64,000 nucleotides of DNA from Brachynemurus nebulosus (GCA_035578155.1 JAPWDM010000001.1:169233498-169297497); one strand, 5' to 3'; counted from the first letter of the stretch, positions 1-12,585 are shown. Notes: a model not told the origin generated them from the letters alone. Program-made: numbers and translations.

Positions 1-400
1 TGACATATAATTGGATTTCATGGTACTGCCGTGGATACTATTACTCCGAATGAGATGAAATTTGTAAGGGATTATCTAGGAACCAGACCGCATAATTTCT
101 GACAATTTCATAAAAAATAATTGAATAGTTCAGAAGTTATGCCACTTGGTGTAATTTAGTATATTAATGGAATGACATGGTAGCGGCATAGCTACCGTTA
201 CTTCGATTTCGATTAAATTCATAGGGGACCATCTAGGAACCAAACTGCATAATTTCTGAAAATTTCATTAAAAACAATCGAATAGTTCAGAAGTTATGCC
301 ACTTGGTGCAAACTGGCGACACACAGACAGACGGACGGACGGACACCAAACCAAAATTGTTTAGGAAACTCTAAAATGTAAAATGTGCGTAAAAAATTTT
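1..400. repeat. LINE-tail-like repeat with an internal ~163-bp duplication
   Basis: A block around 66-147 recurs at about 229-310 (shared words ATCTAGGAACCA, CATAATTTCTGA, AGTTCAGAAGTTATGCCACT). It is followed by CACACAGACAGACGGACGGA and ACCAAACC. The combination of TTTCATTAAAA..., AGTTCAGAAGTTATG and CAGACAGACGGAC is typical of 3' regions of arthropod non-LTR retrotransposons or their derivatives. No coding sequence is visible and the family is not identified. The repeat may extend left of the window. Confidence 0.45.
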
Positions 401-2074
401 ATTTTTCAGAGAAAAAATTTTTTATTTTTCAAAAGTGATCACAATGCTTCCGCTATACTTTAGTAGTCTCGGAAGCGATAATATAAATACGAAATCACTA
501 ATTCACCATCGAAAAAATTTATCCATTTTCCTGTTGATTCAGAACCAAACACTATGTGTTTACATTACCATACCTTAGGTGGTAGCTTTCAAAAAATAGG
601 CAATCTGTTTCTAAAACATATCACCCGCCTCTCATTCTGTTGGAAACATTGGTCGTTCGCTCTACAACGCCAAAGAAAAAACTGATCTGCTAAAAAAGAG
701 TGATATCTACCGCATAGATTTTTCTTAATGTAACGAAAAATATTTGGGACAAACGAGTCGAAATTTCGACACGAGATATAATGTACATATATCGGTTCTA
801 AAATATATTCTTCAAATTTTGGTCTACATATTCTGGAAATGGGCCATTTCCCAAAATACATAGATTATAAACCAAAAATTTTACATATTTGTTAAGAAGG
901 CACTAAACTAAATCTTCTAGAAGCACTCGAAACCAATAAATTAAACAATAAATCTCAAGTAGTGGTTCAAAATGACCAAACTACTTGAATAATTATTCCT
1001 CTTTATTTAAAATAAATTTCCCAACCACTTTAATTTTTATTAATTTTTTTAAACAATTTGGCCATCCTTCTTCCTTTATGAGGTAAAAGTTTATTCGTTA
1101 GAATTTCTACATCCTAAAGAACCGGTTTTTCGATTTCTTTTAACGCCAATTTCAAATATGCTTGACATCATGTGTTGTACCTACAGTTGTTTCAAAATAA
1201 AATTTTATGGGTTTTTCCAGTATACTTTCTTTTAATAATATTACATCTCTGTCATCCAAACTTTCTTCATTATAAGAAGAAAAAAATATACATTTATAAG
1301 TTAACTCTGAAGGTAATCGGATGACTAAAAACGCGTTAAGTAATAAAATTATTTTAACAATGAAACTAGAAAAAGTGATTAGGTATAGCTTCAAATATTA
1401 TTTCAATATTTATAATGTTATTGTTTCTTTTAGTTTTGCTAGAAAAATTCCTATTTCAGTTTTTCATTTTAATAAAAATAAAATTCTCCTTTAAAGAAAA
1501 AATTCATTTTAGAGATGGAAATAATAAAATTAAATACAAATTAACAAAATTGTAGTTTCGTAGATGAGATAAATTTTCTAGTGTAGATAATGAATATATT
1601 TAATTATAAACAAAGTTTTTGAGGTGCAATTTTACTATAATTTCAAGCAGTTAAAACGTAGAAAATTGAAATTCTGCATACAATTAGTAAAATCTCATAA
1701 GCAATCTCTAGTTGTTATTTTATAACAAAACAATGTATGTTATTATGCAGGAGTTCCAACTGTAAGATTTACCAACAGTATATAAGTTCTCTGTGGTTAT
1801 AAGCTTGAATAAGAAAACGTTGGAAACATATAGTAATAAGAAATCAGTAAGTGTTGTACAGTAAAAATTAAAGTCTCTAGAAAGGAACCCTTACTTTTCA
1901 TTCCTTTAAAATCAGCTTTAATCTTACTTTATCCTAGCTAAACCAATTTTTCACAAAACTGGTTAAAGTTAACTATATTTAATTTAGTTTTTATTAATTA
2001 TTTCAAATTTACGCAATGATAAAAGTCATTATTTTGTAATCCAACAGTAGAGATATCGATTTTAAATCTATCGA
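401..2074. other. AT-rich intergenic DNA, nothing recognised
   Basis: Short open frames here have no family similarity, no compositional change and no clear promoter. I see no repeat with readable boundaries. Confidence 0.5.
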
Positions 2075-2306
2075 AGATCGGTTCATTAAGACTTAAAAAA
2101 ATCGATTTTTTTCGATTAGTGAGTAAGGAGGCCTCAAAAAGTTGACTACATACTTTTCGAGGTCGGTCCGCGACACCGGACAAGATAAGGACTGACCGAC
2201 GAAGCATTTTCGTAACTTCTAATGGTAAACTATTACAAAAAAATGAAATTTTCTTTAGATCAATTATCAATAAGTAAAGAAAGTTTCTTATTACTGCCTC
2301 CCGGTC
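2075..2306 (-). mobile_element. Diverged terminus of the fold-back family found at 7022-8962
   Basis: Shares the order of words in the right arm of the fold-back element: TTTTCGAGGTCGG, CCGGACAAGA, GTAACTTCTAATGGTAAACT, GAAATTTTCTTTA, then TTTCTTATTACTGCCTCCCG ending GGTC before TA. The order and orientation match 8810-8962 but with many differences, so this is an older solo end. Confidence 0.75.
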
Positions 2307-2349
2307 TAAAACGCCTAGATATCATTCTCACTTATTATTATACGAGAGG

Positions 2350-2480
2350 TTTGTATTTTTTCGAATAAATTTGGGTTTGTCTAACGAAAATTTGTTGTCT
2401 AGCAATTCTTCGAGTTAAATTGCTGTTAGACAAGAAATTTGAGTTGTAGAAAATACAAATTTATTCAGAAAAAATATAAA
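2350..2480. repeat. Imperfect hairpin
   Basis: TGTCTAGCAATT (about 2397-2408) faces AATTGCTGTTAGACA (about 2418-2432). Outer arms TTGTATTTTTTCGAATAAAT and ATTTATTCAGAAAAAATATA extend the pairing. No target duplication was found. Confidence 0.5.
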
Positions 2481-2760
2481 ACTCAAGTGTAATACGGTAA
2501 GATAATTTGACGAATAATATAAATTAGTATAATTCATATTATAATTTAATATATTGTTATTATATGGTTCTGAAGCCAGTAAAATTTCTTTATTGTGTTT
2601 ACCTACAATGAAATGACTAATGAAATGTTTTGTACCATGCTGTAAAAGTCTGCCCTAACTTTTTTCCATGGTAAAAGTGAAAAAACTACAATACTCGTAT
2701 GGGACTTGATACACATGAGTTAAATTATCAATATAAAATAATTTCATGTTCTTTGCAATA

Positions 2761-3338
2761 GGGTACTTGACTGAAGTTACAAAAATATTCAAACAGCATT
2801 GTTTTTTCATATCAGTTAAGTGATTTTTTTTATTGTCGACAGATTCTGTAAAAAATCATCAAAAAAAAAAAAAAAAAATAACCCTACAATTTTAAATGAG
2901 AAAAAGGCGGGAAAAACACCTCACTATAGTGACGTCACAGTTTGAAGCAACTAAACGTCAATGTCAATATTTATAACCTCAAAACTTTGATTATATTCGT
3001 AAAATATCAAAGTAAAAGCAAGTATTTATTAGAATTCTGGCCGGTTATTATTACTATATGTATAAGCTAATAGAAATATTCAAAAGAAAACACAATTTCA
3101 CCTCACCGATGAAAATTATCAAAATCGACATATCTAGCTACAAAATGTTACGTCATATTCAAGAAATGGCGCGTTTTCATTAATTTGAATATTTGTTGAA
3201 AAATGGCGATTTTCAAAATAAAATTTCTAAATAGTTATCAATTTTTTTTATGTTTCATCATTAAAGTTCGACATATGTAATGATAATGCATAGAATTATT
3301 TAACATTTGATACAAATTTTAAATACAGTCAAGTACCG
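2761..3338. mobile_element. TA-flanked MITE, 578 bp (Tc1/mariner or pogo type)
   Basis: Starts GGGTACTTGACTG and ends CAGTCAAGTACCG, each flanked by TA (2759-2760, 3339-3340). The inner arms also pair partially. It holds no coding sequence. Interior landmarks are GTGACGTCAC (about 2929), a poly-A run (about 2861) and AAATGGCG words. The TA duplication points to the IS630-Tc1-mariner group; the family is not identified. Confidence 0.75.
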
Positions 3339-3436
3339 TATTCCTTATTTCAACAAAAAATTTATTTTCGATGGGATGCATTTGGAAACTAGGCTTGTAT
3401 ACCTAATGCCAAAGACTGCATTTTTATTTTAGACGT

Positions 3437-3492
3437 TTATGGATAAGAGAAACTGACGGTTAAACACGTGACGGTTAAAGGCAGTTCTACTG
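3437..3492 (-). mobile_element. Pogo/Tigger-like terminal fragment
   Basis: Read on the minus strand from 3492: CAGTAGAACTGCC, then TTTAACCGTCACGTG and a second TTAACCGTCAG, flanked by TA. CAGT-GAACT-...-TTAACCG termini are characteristic of pogo/Tigger-like elements. The other end was not found. Confidence 0.45.
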
Positions 3493-3902
3493 TATCTGCT
3501 TTTCTAATTAGAATTCTGTGGCAATTTTAAAAATGAATTTATTTTTTAATTTTAATTGTAATTGTATTAGACTTAACAAGAATTGAAGTTGCTAACTGCT
3601 AGTCTTTCGGCATGTATCTTAACTAATTATTTTCGTTATTTCATTAACTAATTATTAGCAGAGAAATATATGCCCACGCAAGTATCTGATTTGGTTGATG
3701 AAATTTCTTATCGAAATTTTCGTTAAATTTTCAAAATAATCGAAGACACATAAATCTGATTATTTTAAGGAAGCTATTTATTATGAGAATTAATCGAATT
3801 GAAAGCTTAACTTGATACAAAACCAGTTACGTATTTTCGATACCTATATATAATTATCTATATGTACATACAGTGATGTGAAAAATTATGTTTGAAAAAA
3901 TA

Positions 3903-4060
3903 ACAAGTTTGGTATAGTGCAAGTTTGACTCGCGCACAAAGGGTTCTGTAATCCGTATAGTATATGTATTCACTGTATTAGATCTATATTCTATATTAGA
4001 ATGACGCAAAAACTTCTGGATAGATTTTGATGAGACTTTGTAAATTTATTCCTTAGAGGC
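3903..4060 (-). repeat. End fragment of the 'GTTCCGTAC' repeat family
   Basis: On the minus strand GAACCCTTTGTGCGCGAG is followed by TCAAACTTGCAC. This fits a terminus common in arthropod repeats (CGGAACCCTT-GTGCGCGAGTC-ACTCGCACTTG), and a more diverged relative ends at about 16500-16535. The inner limit is uncertain. Confidence 0.5.
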
Positions 4061-5130
4061 TTGATCACCACAACAAATATTTTACTTCATAAAATACCTA
4101 ACAATTCATCAAAGTTAAAATAAGTTGCATCAGTAATTATATATTTATTTTATACAATTTATACAATTTATGCAAATATACAATTTATTATTAATACATC
4201 ATAAGTAAATTTGTACGTACTTATGACCATATACGAATACATCGCCTTTCTAATATGAAAGCCAGATATCTGAGAAATGTTAGTCTTGAGATAGTTGCAT
4301 TTTAAGAGGGACCACTAGTGTGACTGGTGAACTTTTGGGAATTTTTTTAAAGAAAACTATTGTATGAAATATTTTAATATTTTAAGGATATATTCGCTGA
4401 TATATAATAAATTCATGATAAAATTTTTGGACCAAAAAATTGAAAATTTAGTGAGTTATTCGCGATCTCCCAAGGCTCCAAAAAAAGGTCCCCCACTGCT
4501 GCAATGATAGCGACCTTCATAGTGCCTGAAATCAAAAAAAACTAAAAAGCCTATTAAACTAGAAGGTATTGCCCGTGCTATGAACTCAATCGAAATAAAA
4601 AGTTGAAATTTAACAAAATGGCGGAGGTTTTAAAAAAAAAAGTTTCAAATTTTGCGCGAAAATTTGATGATTTTTGGCCTGCAAAAATTACATTTATTAT
4701 TCTATCGGAAAACTGGAGGTTCATGGCACAAAGAAACATATATAAAAGAAGCTGCAATAAGAATGAAATCGACCGGATAATTTGTCTTCCAGTTATAACT
4801 GCAGCAAATTTGAAAAATGTAGTTTTTCTTTACCTTAGCTTTTAATTTTAATTACTGAGACTTTTTACTAAAACTATTTACGATGTACTCACTAGGTCTA
4901 GCTGCTCCACAACATGTGACTGGCAGCCACGTCCAAAAACTCCCGAACTATCAACTTTCATACATTTTTCAATACCTCAAAGTTAACAATGAAAATCAGA
5001 ATCCGCTCTTCAGATGGCTGTAACTGAAAAACTATTTGATATATGCACTTTTTATAATTAAATATTTTTTACTTTAATTAAGTGAATTGATATTATTGAT
5101 TTTGAGTTTTTTTTTCAAGTAGGATAGTGG
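4061..5130. other. AT-rich intergenic DNA, nothing recognised
   Basis: No coding sequence with family similarity. Low-complexity A/T runs only. Confidence 0.4.
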
Positions 5131-5420
5131 TCACGGTCGGATTTACCTCTGTGTAGGGCACGAGGCACTCCTAATGTGGTGGCTCCTGAATATTTCACAT
5201 GTGGGGGCCACCTGAGTACTTTAGTGGAGGCTCGCTTGGAGAATTTCAAAATTTTGGCGAGCAAAAAAAATATAAAACGAAGAAACGCTTATCGCTTCTA
5301 TTCTATTCCTTAATTTTGAGACTTCTTTTCATTTTTGTGGAAGACCCTATTGTGTGGGGGTCCTGGTGCACGTGCCTCAAGTGCCCTTATGTAAATAAGG
5401 CTCTGGGTGTAGTGGAAATC
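5131..5420. mobile_element. Possible hAT-like fragment (GC-richer island)
   Basis: CACGGTCGGATTTACC, then GTGTAGGGCACGAGGCACT, GTGGGGGCCACCTGAG and TGTGGGGGTCCTGGTGCACG. This resembles insect hAT ends of the type CAGGGGCGGATTTACC...GGGGCACC. No matching far end or target duplication was found. The open frame across it (5199-5567) turns into AT-rich residues and looks accidental. Confidence 0.3.
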
Positions 5421-7019
5421 CATATTGAATTAGGAAATAAGAAAAATCCCTTTTCTTTTAAAATAATAATAATAATAAGATACATAAATTTAATATATAT
5501 TTTTTTTTTAATATCTATCTATTCTGGAATAAACATAATTTTTGAAATTACTTTGTTTTTACAATAATTGATCTATCAGTATGTGCAAATTTTGATGGTT
5601 TTAGTCGACAAATTAAGGAGACAAGAAGTAATCAAACATTAACAATTTCTTAATTTTCTTCAAAAATTATAAATATTTGGAAGTTCGTTCTACTTTTTCA
5701 GTAATATAATATGTATAAAATTTTTTATTTGAATTATTTCAGGTTTCTCGGCTTGTAAACTTTGGAGATAAGATGGGAGGAACGGTATTTTTTCGTACAT
5801 TGGTTGGAATTTTTTTCATTTAATAATTGGGGCCAGCTGGTTTATAATGCATAAAGAAACGTATTTTTCAAATATAGTCAAAAACTTTGCATATTTGATC
5901 TTTGAACATGTTGGTGCGACTCACTGTGCGAGATAGTCAGGTACAAAAGTTAGGCTCAACGAAAAAGTTTTCTTTTATCAAAAATTAAATAATGTATTAA
6001 TATTTTTCAGTTATTATTTCAGTTATATATTTGTATACCACTTGTTTTTTTGAATTTCCGCGCGCTTATTTTGTAACTATATAAAGGTATTGTTGAAAAA
6101 GCGTTGTAAAATGATGTTTATAAATTATATTTCCAAATTGGCGCAATCAATAATTTTTATTTCTTATTAAATATAATTTGTAACTTTGTATTTTATAATA
6201 TATTAAATTTTTAGCAAATTTCTTTGACACGTTTTCATTTTATTTAAAAAAATCGTGTGAATATGTCAACTTCTCATAAAAGCCCGTGTTAAAATTACAA
6301 AACTTTGAAACCGTTTTTCTCAAAATTGGGGTGGTCAATTCTTTTTTCGGAATAGGCTCGTATTATTGGTATTGAATTAAATAAATGTCTAGAGAAGTTT
6401 CGTTAAAATCCTTTGAAAAATCGTTTCTCGGATCAACTACCTTAAATTGCACGAAACAAGCTATTAATGGATTGTAGCATTTATAAAACGTTATCTGGTA
6501 TTTTTTACGTTGAGCGATGTCAATAGAATGGTTTAACAATTTTTCCCATTACTGTATCTATCTATTTATCTATGTACATTAAGTTAGTTACACATTACAT
6601 CGGTTTATAATAGAAACGATAACCTTGAATTAAGATAATGAAATATCCTTGGGGATTATGAAAGCGTTTTGTTCAACACAACATAACACCTTATAAATTA
6701 ATACAATTTAAGGAGATACAAATTTACTTATCCTTATGTATTCTCTCTTTACACCTACATATAATAGTACCCAAGGAAAAGCGTTACAATGAATTCCCTA
6801 TTAATTCGCTTATTTAAATGTAAATACGAACAATTATATTAGGAAATTTATTTCGTTTCTAAATTAGAAAATTTGTTATATTTTGTAAGGAAAAAACTGA
6901 TTTGATAAAATACATGTAGAATCACAATTTAATACATTATAATATTATTTTTCAATCAATATTGATTTTGAATAGAAGAGACACGTACGATTTTGACTGT
7001 TATTTACGTTATATATTTA
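5421..7019. other. AT-rich intergenic DNA, nothing recognised
   Basis: No coding potential, no clear repeat boundaries and no RNA gene seen. Confidence 0.45.
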
Positions 7020-7021
7020 TA

Positions 7022-8962
7022 GACTGGGAGGCGGTAATAAGAAAGTGTTTATCCATAAATTTAAAGAAAATTTCATTTTTCATTTAATAGTTTACCATTC
7101 GATGTTACTAAAATGCTTTGTCGGCCAGACCATCTCTTGTCCGGTTACGCGGGCCGACCTCGAAAAGTGGTCAATTTCTCGAGGCCCCCTTACCCATCGA
7201 TTTAAAGAAAATTTCATTTTTCATTTAATAGTTTACCATTCGAAGTAACTAAAATGTTTTGTCGGCCGGACCATCTCTTGTCCGGTTGCGCGGGCCGACC
7301 TCGAAAAGTGGTCCAAGATGAATAGAAGGTCAAAAATATTTACTCAATTAGTTCTGTAACCGCGAATCTGACAAAAATTTTGTAAGAAGCTTTTTTGTAG
7401 ATTATATAATTATCTATAATTTTTATTTGAAACATTTTGGCGAAAAATTAATATTTAAGAAATTATGGTAAAAAAAGCTAACTAGCCAAAGCTTAAGAAA
7501 CTTTCAACCCATATAACTTTTCTATTTTGAATCCAAATAGAAACTTTCTTCTTAGCTTTTTTATAGAGAATTTCTAGTAAATAATTTTACCTAGTTAGTT
7601 TTTTTAATTCGGTATCTGTTTGCCGATTTTAAACATAGTGAAAGTGAACAAGTAAGGTGTACAGCCACAGAAAATATTGCAAAATATCGTTAAATTTTCA
7701 CTTTGAAAAAATACTAGTCGGATAGTATATTAGCGTAGACCTTTACATTACTATTTTAATAAACAAAAAAATCATATAAAAAATAGTTGTTTAAAACAGT
7801 TATTCGATATCGAAGACCCCGAATATGCTTTTTTTGTAAATATCTTGTTTTCTTTTGGTCGTCCTACAATAATTATGATAACAAAATTTATAATTAACTA
7901 ATTTCCTACCGGAAAGGTCCTTTGGACTATTTACGTAAGAGCTATAATTTCAGAGATATTTAGGTACAATTTCATATCAAGGCGCATTGTGTTGTATACA
8001 CGGATATTTTTAATGTTTCAAGTTCCAATGTGTCGAATTCGTACATGTGTAGGTACATATTAAATACACCATATAAAGGACATGTATGCACTAAAAGTAA
8101 CAACACGCCTTGATATGAAATTGTAAATATCTCTGAGGTTATGGTTCTTACGTAAATAGTCCAAAGGATCTTTTTTGTAAAAATTTAGTTAATTGACAAA
8201 TTTTGTTATTATAATAATTGTTGGACGACCGACATAAAACGAGATATTTGCAAAAAAAGCATATTCGGGGACTTCGATCTCGAGATAACGGTTATAATCA
8301 ACTATTTTTTTATATGATTTTTTTTTTTTTGTTTAATAATTTAGTAATGTAAAGATCTACGCTAATATACTTTCAGACTAGTATTTTTTTCAAAGTGAAA
8401 ATTTAACGATATTTTGCAATATTTTCTGTGACTTCATACCCTACTTGTCCACTTTCGCTGTGTTTAAAAACAGCAAACCGATACCGAATTAAAAAAACTA
8501 ACTAGGTTAAATTATTTATTAGAAAATGCTCTATAAAAAAGCTAAGAAGCAAGTTTCTATTTGGATTCAAGATAGAAAAGTTATATAGATTGAAAGTTTC
8601 TTACGTTTTGGCTAGTTAGCTTTTTTTATCATAATTTCTTAAATATTAATTTTTCGCCAACATGTTTCAAATGAAAGTCATAGGTAATTATATAATATAC
8701 AAAAAAGCTTCTTACAAAATTTTTGTCAGATTCGTCTTCTTACAAAATTTTTGTCAGATTCGCGGTTACAGAGCTAATTGAGTAAATATTTTTGACCTTC
8801 AAATCATCTTTGACCACTTTTCGAGGTCGGCTCACGCAACCGGACAAGAGATGGTCTGGCCGACAAAGCAATTTAGTAACTTCGAATGGTAAACTATTAA
8901 ATGAAAAATGAAATTTTCTTTAAATCGATGGGTAAGCACTTTCTTATTACCGCCTCCTGGTC
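7022..8962. mobile_element. Fold-back element, 1.94 kb, almost entirely inverted repeat
   Basis: The left arm (7022 to about 7990) and right arm (about 8100 to 8962) are near reverse complements, separated by a loop of roughly 110 bp. Termini GACTGGGAGGCGGTAATAAG and CTTATTACCGCCTCCTGGTC are flanked by TA (7020-7021, 8963-8964). Matching landmarks in both arms: GTCGGCC, TTTTCGAGGTCGG, CGCGAATCTGACAAAAAT, GCTAACTAGCCAAA, and the central CATATCAAGGCG. The left arm carries an extra ~140-bp tandem copy (about 7050-7190 repeated at 7191-7320). The right arm has a 28-bp local duplication (CTTCTTACAAAATTTTTGTC twice, 8709-8762). There is no transposase. Short open frames within it are by-products of the repeat. 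Confidence 0.88.
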
Positions 8963-9690
8963 TAAAGCCTTTTCCAAACTGTGTTTCGTGGAACACTGGT
9001 GTCCTGCAAGTCGTCGCCAAGTATTCCGTGAAATAATTATAAAACTGGTATGTTTTGTGTGCTTAAGACAGTTTAAAACAACCTTTAAAAGACGTTTCGA
9101 GAACGTAAAAGTGTTCTTTTTTAGCGTAAAAGAACTGTTAATTTAACTTTGTTATTTTTTGAGATCTTATTCGAAAAATTACTAACAAATTTTAGACAAT
9201 TTACAAATGTGCCTAATCAGGAAATAACTACATATCTACGGGAATATTTGTGACCGAGAAATTTCACATTCTGTAAAGTCACACATGTCCACCGACTCAT
9301 AATAGTTCATAAATTAATTATTTGAAAGACATGTCTTATGATACAATTGATGTGTTTATACATTTTCTAATTTTTATAATGAAAATATGCTTTGATAAAA
9401 AAATTAAAAAAATTAATAAATATTTATACTAAAAAAATTTTTCCAAATCCAATTTTTGTAAATATTTTGTTCGCTTTTGTAGTATTGTTATGTAAAAAAA
9501 ATGTTTTTTGTAAATAAACTCTAAAACTCTCCGTAAAAATCCATTCGTCAAAATGACGTCGACGTATGATTAACGTTTCTCGTAGACCAACGTATGATTC
9601 TAGGGTTAAATAAAGTATAATGTACCTACATACGACAAATTAGTACAAATAAAAACAACATTGAACATACAAAATCAATATAAATATAGC
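8963..9690. other. AT-rich intergenic DNA, nothing recognised
   Basis: No supported gene or bounded repeat. Confidence 0.4.
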
Positions 9691-9758
9691 TGAGAGTGCT
9701 GTCACAATACGAACGTGTTTCGAATTTTGGGAGTAACTGTCGGAGAGATGAATTTATG

Positions 9759-9900
9759 CTTGTCCATTTGAGAAAACTAGAAATTTGTCTACTCTTCGAG
9801 AGTTTTTGGCACAAGATGTCGGATAGTACTACCAGTTCTGTGTCCATTTCTAATTACGACTCTCGAGAGCAGCTCTCGATAGTTTTTCTCTCAGATGGAC
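9759..9900. repeat. Small inverted-repeat sequence, MITE-like
   Basis: TGTCCATTTGAGAAAACT at the left pairs with AGTTTTTCTCTCAGATGGACA at the right. CTCTCGAGAGCAGCTCTCGA forms an inner palindrome near 9861-9879, and a third TGTCCATTTCTAATTA lies between. No clean target duplication. Confidence 0.45.
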
Positions 9901-10489
9901 ACGTACCCTAAAAAACGTTTTGTGTAATATCAGTAAACATTAGACCAGTTACTTTTCCGTCCATATTAGACCAGTACATTATAGATTTCATGACACTCTC
10001 ACGCAGAGTTACCCGCGTTATAGATTCTTTCACTTCAAAAACAAACTGAAGATTGATTTGAAATAATTAAATCTTAAAAGTGGCTAGTACAATCTCTACA
10101 AGGTGTTTGAAAAAGCCGGGTTTCTATCTTGTAACTTTGTATTCAGATATGTAAAATAGTTAAATAAGAAACATAAGAATAGAAATAAAGAATTAGAAAT
10201 AGAACCATTAACACTAAAAAACAACTATATAAAAATTAAAACAATTTTATGTATTGTGTAACTTTATAATAAAGGGCTCTTGCTCTGTGACGAATAAGTT
10301 TTAAACCAATTATGTCGATGTTTTTGTTTTAAAAGCACCCAAACCACTTTGTTTGACCTACATACATCCCATTTAAAATAACCTTATGCGCTTCATAATC
10401 CTTTCTTGTATCCCTTATACACATAATAATATCTGCTTTGATTATAATTGTTATAATCCCGAAGTACGTCTATTATTAGAGGTGCGGGT

Positions 10490-10775
10490 TCGTAAGGACA
10501 TGGTTCGACCACCGCGTACTACATGAACTATATATATACCTTAACATCACATCGCGCGGTACATATTATACTCTTGTGTTCTAGAATTTCTTGCGCTGAT
10601 AACGGTGCAAACTTAACCGGCACATTGTATGCCGTTATCGGCACGGCACGATATTGGCGGCAGAGTTAGTATTTCAACGGATCTCGGTTCATTCAGACCG
10701 TTCAGCAGAGGTTATCGCATGGTCACGGGACGCGCGAATAAACACGTGCTAACTGGTGAAGGTATATTTACATAC
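10490..10775 (+). other. GC-richer island with open frame; possible untranscribed or exon remnant
   Basis: This stretch is clearly less AT-rich than its flanks. It contains an open frame from Met 10629 reading MPLSARHDIGGRVSIST..., 45 codons of mixed composition up to GTGAAG|GTATAT near 10760, which resembles a splice donor. ACTATATATATACC lies upstream (about 10526). The frame beyond the putative donor becomes AT-rich. I do not recognise the protein. It could be a first exon, a non-coding transcript end, or an old transposon end (CGTTATCGGCACGGC-like palindromes occur at 10632). Confidence 0.25.
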
Positions 10776-11185
10776 ACTTATATTGTATTTCCTCAATTCA
10801 GTATTTGTTGTTTTAATATTTAGTAAATAAGTACTAAAAGTATTAAATAAAAAATTAGTATATTGTACTGACGGTAAGTTTTTTTGTTTTTGTACATGTA
10901 CACTGAGAGTGTTTGTTGGTGTTAGTGTTTTGTTTTAAGACAGTGGTTCTAAACATTTTTTTTTTCGGTGTCTCTTGTACTGGTGGTGTCTGTCGTAAAG
11001 GTAAGTGAATATTCGTTGTTTTAAGATGTTCTAAAACTAACATTTACAACAGATAAAAAATATTGGGGTACCTAGAAATAATTTGCCAATTTTAAATAAT
11101 TGAATCTTTTATCAAGTTGTACGAAATTTAGTAAAATTATGGAAAATATGAGCTTTAATAATGATGTTACATTATTTGTAGCTTA

Positions 11186-12056
11186 CAGTCTGTCACACAA
11201 AAGTGTCCGCTGGACTGTTTTAAGTGAAAACTATTAGGAAGCTCCATTACCGTAGTATTCGTTGAAGGGTAGAATAGACTACTACGTTTTGTGCTAGAGA
11301 CGCCAGTATTACTTTGTATTGCGATAAGAAGACAACACTTCCAAACTGAGTGCATAGTATGCAAGATGTTTCGAGGTAATGTTCTTGTGTAATCACAGTA
11401 AAGGACCTAAAATGACTTATAAAGCTGCTGCTAAATATATGCACAAGTCAGAAGATTTTGTATGAAGTGGATGTTAAGATATAGTGGTCAAAAAAACGTG
11501 AGGGCCTTTTGACAAAGAAGGTAAAACTATTTTCAAATTATTTGAACGAAAGCCTTTTTTGACAGTGCGACAAGGACAAAAGTTATCGGTTAAAAAGGAA
11601 GTTAATATTAGCATAATGACTCTGAATAGGCGACTAAACGAAACAAATATTTTTTGGCGTAGTGCGATGCTGAAATCTTTCCTCAAATCGGAGCATGTAA
11701 AAAAGTGACGCTTGTGGGCTATGCAAAATTTGACTCGTGATTGGAGTAATGTAATTTTTACTGACAAATCGTGTTTTTACACATAGATTTCTGCCAAATA
11801 TACTTGGTCTTTTATTAAAACAGGTGTGCCGCCATATCCGAGCTCTCTGGCGGTCGTTACAGCAACAAATGCAAAGAATCTCATAAAAAGTATGCGAAAA
11901 CGGTGCCCACGAATTCTAGATAATAATGAAGTCTGGACAACATACTAAATAAATGCGTAACAGTGCTTTTAGTGTACTTTAAAACGATTGATTCATTTCT
12001 GAGAAATAATAATTTTTCTTTTAAATATGCAGACGACGCTCTTGTGTGACAGACTG
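11186..12056 (+). mobile_element. Decayed Tc1-like transposon, 871 bp
   Basis: Inverted termini CAGTCTGTCACACAA and TTGTGTGACAGACTG are exact over 15 bp and flanked by TA (11184-11185, 12057-12058). Transposase-like remnants lie between 11411 and 11880. At 871 bp it is much shorter than a typical ~1.6-kb Tc1 element, so it is internally deleted as well as interrupted by stops. Confidence 0.85.
11411..11880 (+). pseudogene. Tc1-like transposase pseudogene
   Basis: The forward reading gives MTYKAAAKYMHKSEDFV, then after stops KKEVNISIMTLNRRLNE, which fits the second helix-turn-helix region of Tc1 transposases (VSxxTIxRRLxE). Next comes RLWAMQNLTRDWSNVIF, continuing TDKSCF, which fits the first catalytic Asp motif (usually W-A-x-x-x-x-x-W-x-x-V-I-F-T-D-E-S-x-F) with Lys in place of Glu. 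In-frame stops interrupt at least three places (about 11463, 11472, 11704) and the C-terminal DDE/D part is missing. It cannot make an active enzyme. Open frames on the opposite strand are shadows. Confidence 0.8.
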
Positions 12057-12585
12057 TAAGTCTTACAGACTTAGGACTCATATAACTATGAGTCTGTTTA
12101 TTACATCGAATATTATATCATTGTAAATTAATGTTGTTTCACTTGTTTCTGATTGCTATAATATGTTGAACGCATTGTTCCCAGCATCGCCACCACAGTA
12201 TTCTCACCCCCTCCAGTAGCCATAATGTTATCTTTAATATTTGGAGTAACAAACGTCGAGTATTGTACCGGGAATTTTTAAATTATGCATTTTGATAAAA
12301 ATAGAATTCTAGACGAAGGTAGAGCTTATTATTATTTTATGATTAAGAATTTCTTGTTTGTGCGAAAAATTTTTCTCATTTCTTTTTTTAAGTGGTTTTA
12401 TATTTTTGTTTTATTAATGTATTAATCTCTTCAAAAAATTTCAAGTTTTAAAAGCTTAGTCAAGATTATTTCTTAACATTGTTCTGGTGATTTTGTTTAT
12501 ACATTATTAAGTGTTTGTATATTTAGTAATGTTGAAAAATTTAATTTGGAACTGTTTATGATTTTTATAAAATTAGAAAATTACT
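12057..12585. other. AT-rich intergenic DNA, nothing recognised
   Basis: No supported gene. It leads into the repeat at 12586. Confidence 0.4.

Noticed and set aside
7045..7248. Coding sequence HRFKENFIFHLIVYHS repeated in three places
   Set aside because: All instances fall in the arms of the fold-back family (also on the opposite strand at 8832-9020). The repeat of protein text only mirrors the DNA repeat.
11167..12081. Minus-strand open frames across the Tc1-like element
   Set aside because: Shadows of the decayed transposase, which reads on the plus strand.
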